A DNA stretch of 51,512 nt from Candidatus Microthrix subdominans (GTDB lineage: Bacteria > Actinomycetota > Acidimicrobiia > Acidimicrobiales > Microtrichaceae): NCBI GenBank assembly GCA_016719385.1, contig JADJZA010000004.1, forward strand, positions 1-51,512, in the 5' to 3' direction. Both the position numbers and the translations under genes were made by a program. Below, piece after piece: positions 51,415 to 51,512 of this stretch. The notes under the pieces were generated by a model. It was not told the origin of the DNA and searched no databases. It saw only the letters and a program-made list of their open reading frames with translations. Each line of letters starts with the position of its first letter. Within the stretch, counting starts at the first letter, position 1.

Positions 51415-51512
51415 TGATTATCGGAAGCGGAAAATTGGTTCGATGCCATCGTTCGGCGTCTCTCTGGGCCCGTGGCGGCCTACCTTGCTCCAGAAACGAA
51501 TTGTCACTGCTG
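51415..51512 (+). CDS. Possible start of a gene running off the right edge
   Basis: A GTG reading VIIGSGKLVRCHRSASLW is open to the window end, with a TAGGAG ribosome-like site about 11 bases upstream. An adjacent frame (SEAENWFDAIVRRLSGPVAA) looks more natural but has no start in the window. The identity of the gene cannot be decided here. Confidence 0.25.

Larger units (their letters stand above)
33057..51512. mobile_element. Integrative (probably conjugative) element, left end and body
   Basis: Runs from the tRNA-Val 3' end to beyond the window. Signature genes are a large serine integrase, an XRE/ImmA-like control pair, ArdA, a replication-relaxation protein, and a TraG/VirD4-type ATPase. 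Cargo is defence-like (HEPN and nuclease-fold proteins) and resistance-like (Erm-type methyltransferase). Several cargo genes at 38.3-41.3 kb and 50-51.4 kb are visibly less GC-rich than the chromosome to the left. No relaxase or origin of transfer was recognised; either lies outside the window or is of an unfamiliar type. Confidence 0.8.

Noticed and set aside
33017..51512. A CRISPR array or retron in the defence-rich part
   Set aside because: I saw no regularly spaced direct repeats and no reverse transcriptase or Cas motifs anywhere in the element.

Overview
This window is about 51.5 kb of high-GC actinobacterial DNA. Single-copy housekeeping genes (dapB, ybeY, era, recO, glycyl-tRNA synthetase, dnaG and the principal sigma factor), a DUF222/HNH gene and a class E (LAXTG-type) sorting signal all point to Actinomycetota. 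Gene order and style suggest class Acidimicrobiia, which is an inference and cannot be proven from the window.

Region 1 (1-33 kb) is chromosome. It opens with a sugar-activation cluster on the minus strand: a heptose-kinase-like GHMP kinase, a nucleotidyltransferase and a glycosyltransferase. Then come dapB; a phoH-ybeY-corC-era run with overlapping genes; dinG divergent from recO; csaA divergent from glyS; a PPDK-like protein lacking the ATP-grasp half; dnaG-rpoD; tRNA-Asn; and a frameshifted DUF222/HNH gene. At 20.6-27.0 kb a cobalamin riboswitch precedes five genes joined by 4-bp stop/start overlaps. These encode a LAXTG-anchored alpha-barrel surface protein, a second secreted and membrane-anchored protein, and the T, fused A-A' and S components of an ECF transporter. 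I read this as a cell-surface vitamin B12 capture and import system. The next stretch holds a CAU tRNA, a methyltransferase, an acyltransferase, aqpZ, a DUF2510 protein, an inositol-phosphatase-like enzyme, a Nudix hydrolase and tRNA-Val.

Region 2 (about 33.0 kb to the right edge) is an integrative, probably conjugative, element inserted at tRNA-Val(UAC). The large serine integrase ends inside the tRNA gene and forms an overlapping operon with an ImmA-like protease and an XRE regulator. Cargo includes a two-TM membrane protein next to a PD-(D/E)XK-like nuclease-fold protein (a candidate unrecognised defence pair) and an ApeA-like HEPN protein. Anti-restriction and transfer functions follow: ArdA, an orphan m4C-type methyltransferase, a replication-relaxation protein and a TraG/VirD4-type coupling ATPase that is split by an IS110-family insertion. 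Several small proteins precede the ATPase. An Erm-like rRNA methyltransferase and a cytidylyltransferase-like gene lie near the right edge. A 22-bp palindrome occurs once upstream of the XRE regulator and twice at the promoter of the transfer operon, where one copy fills the space between the -35 and -10 boxes. This is good sequence evidence for a control circuit of the element. The second attachment site is not in the window.

Data quality: seven single-base deletions break reading frames between 43.2 and 47.4 kb, and two more frameshifts occur at 19.66 and 50.60 kb. Most are in short homopolymers, so consensus sequencing error competes with genuine gene decay.
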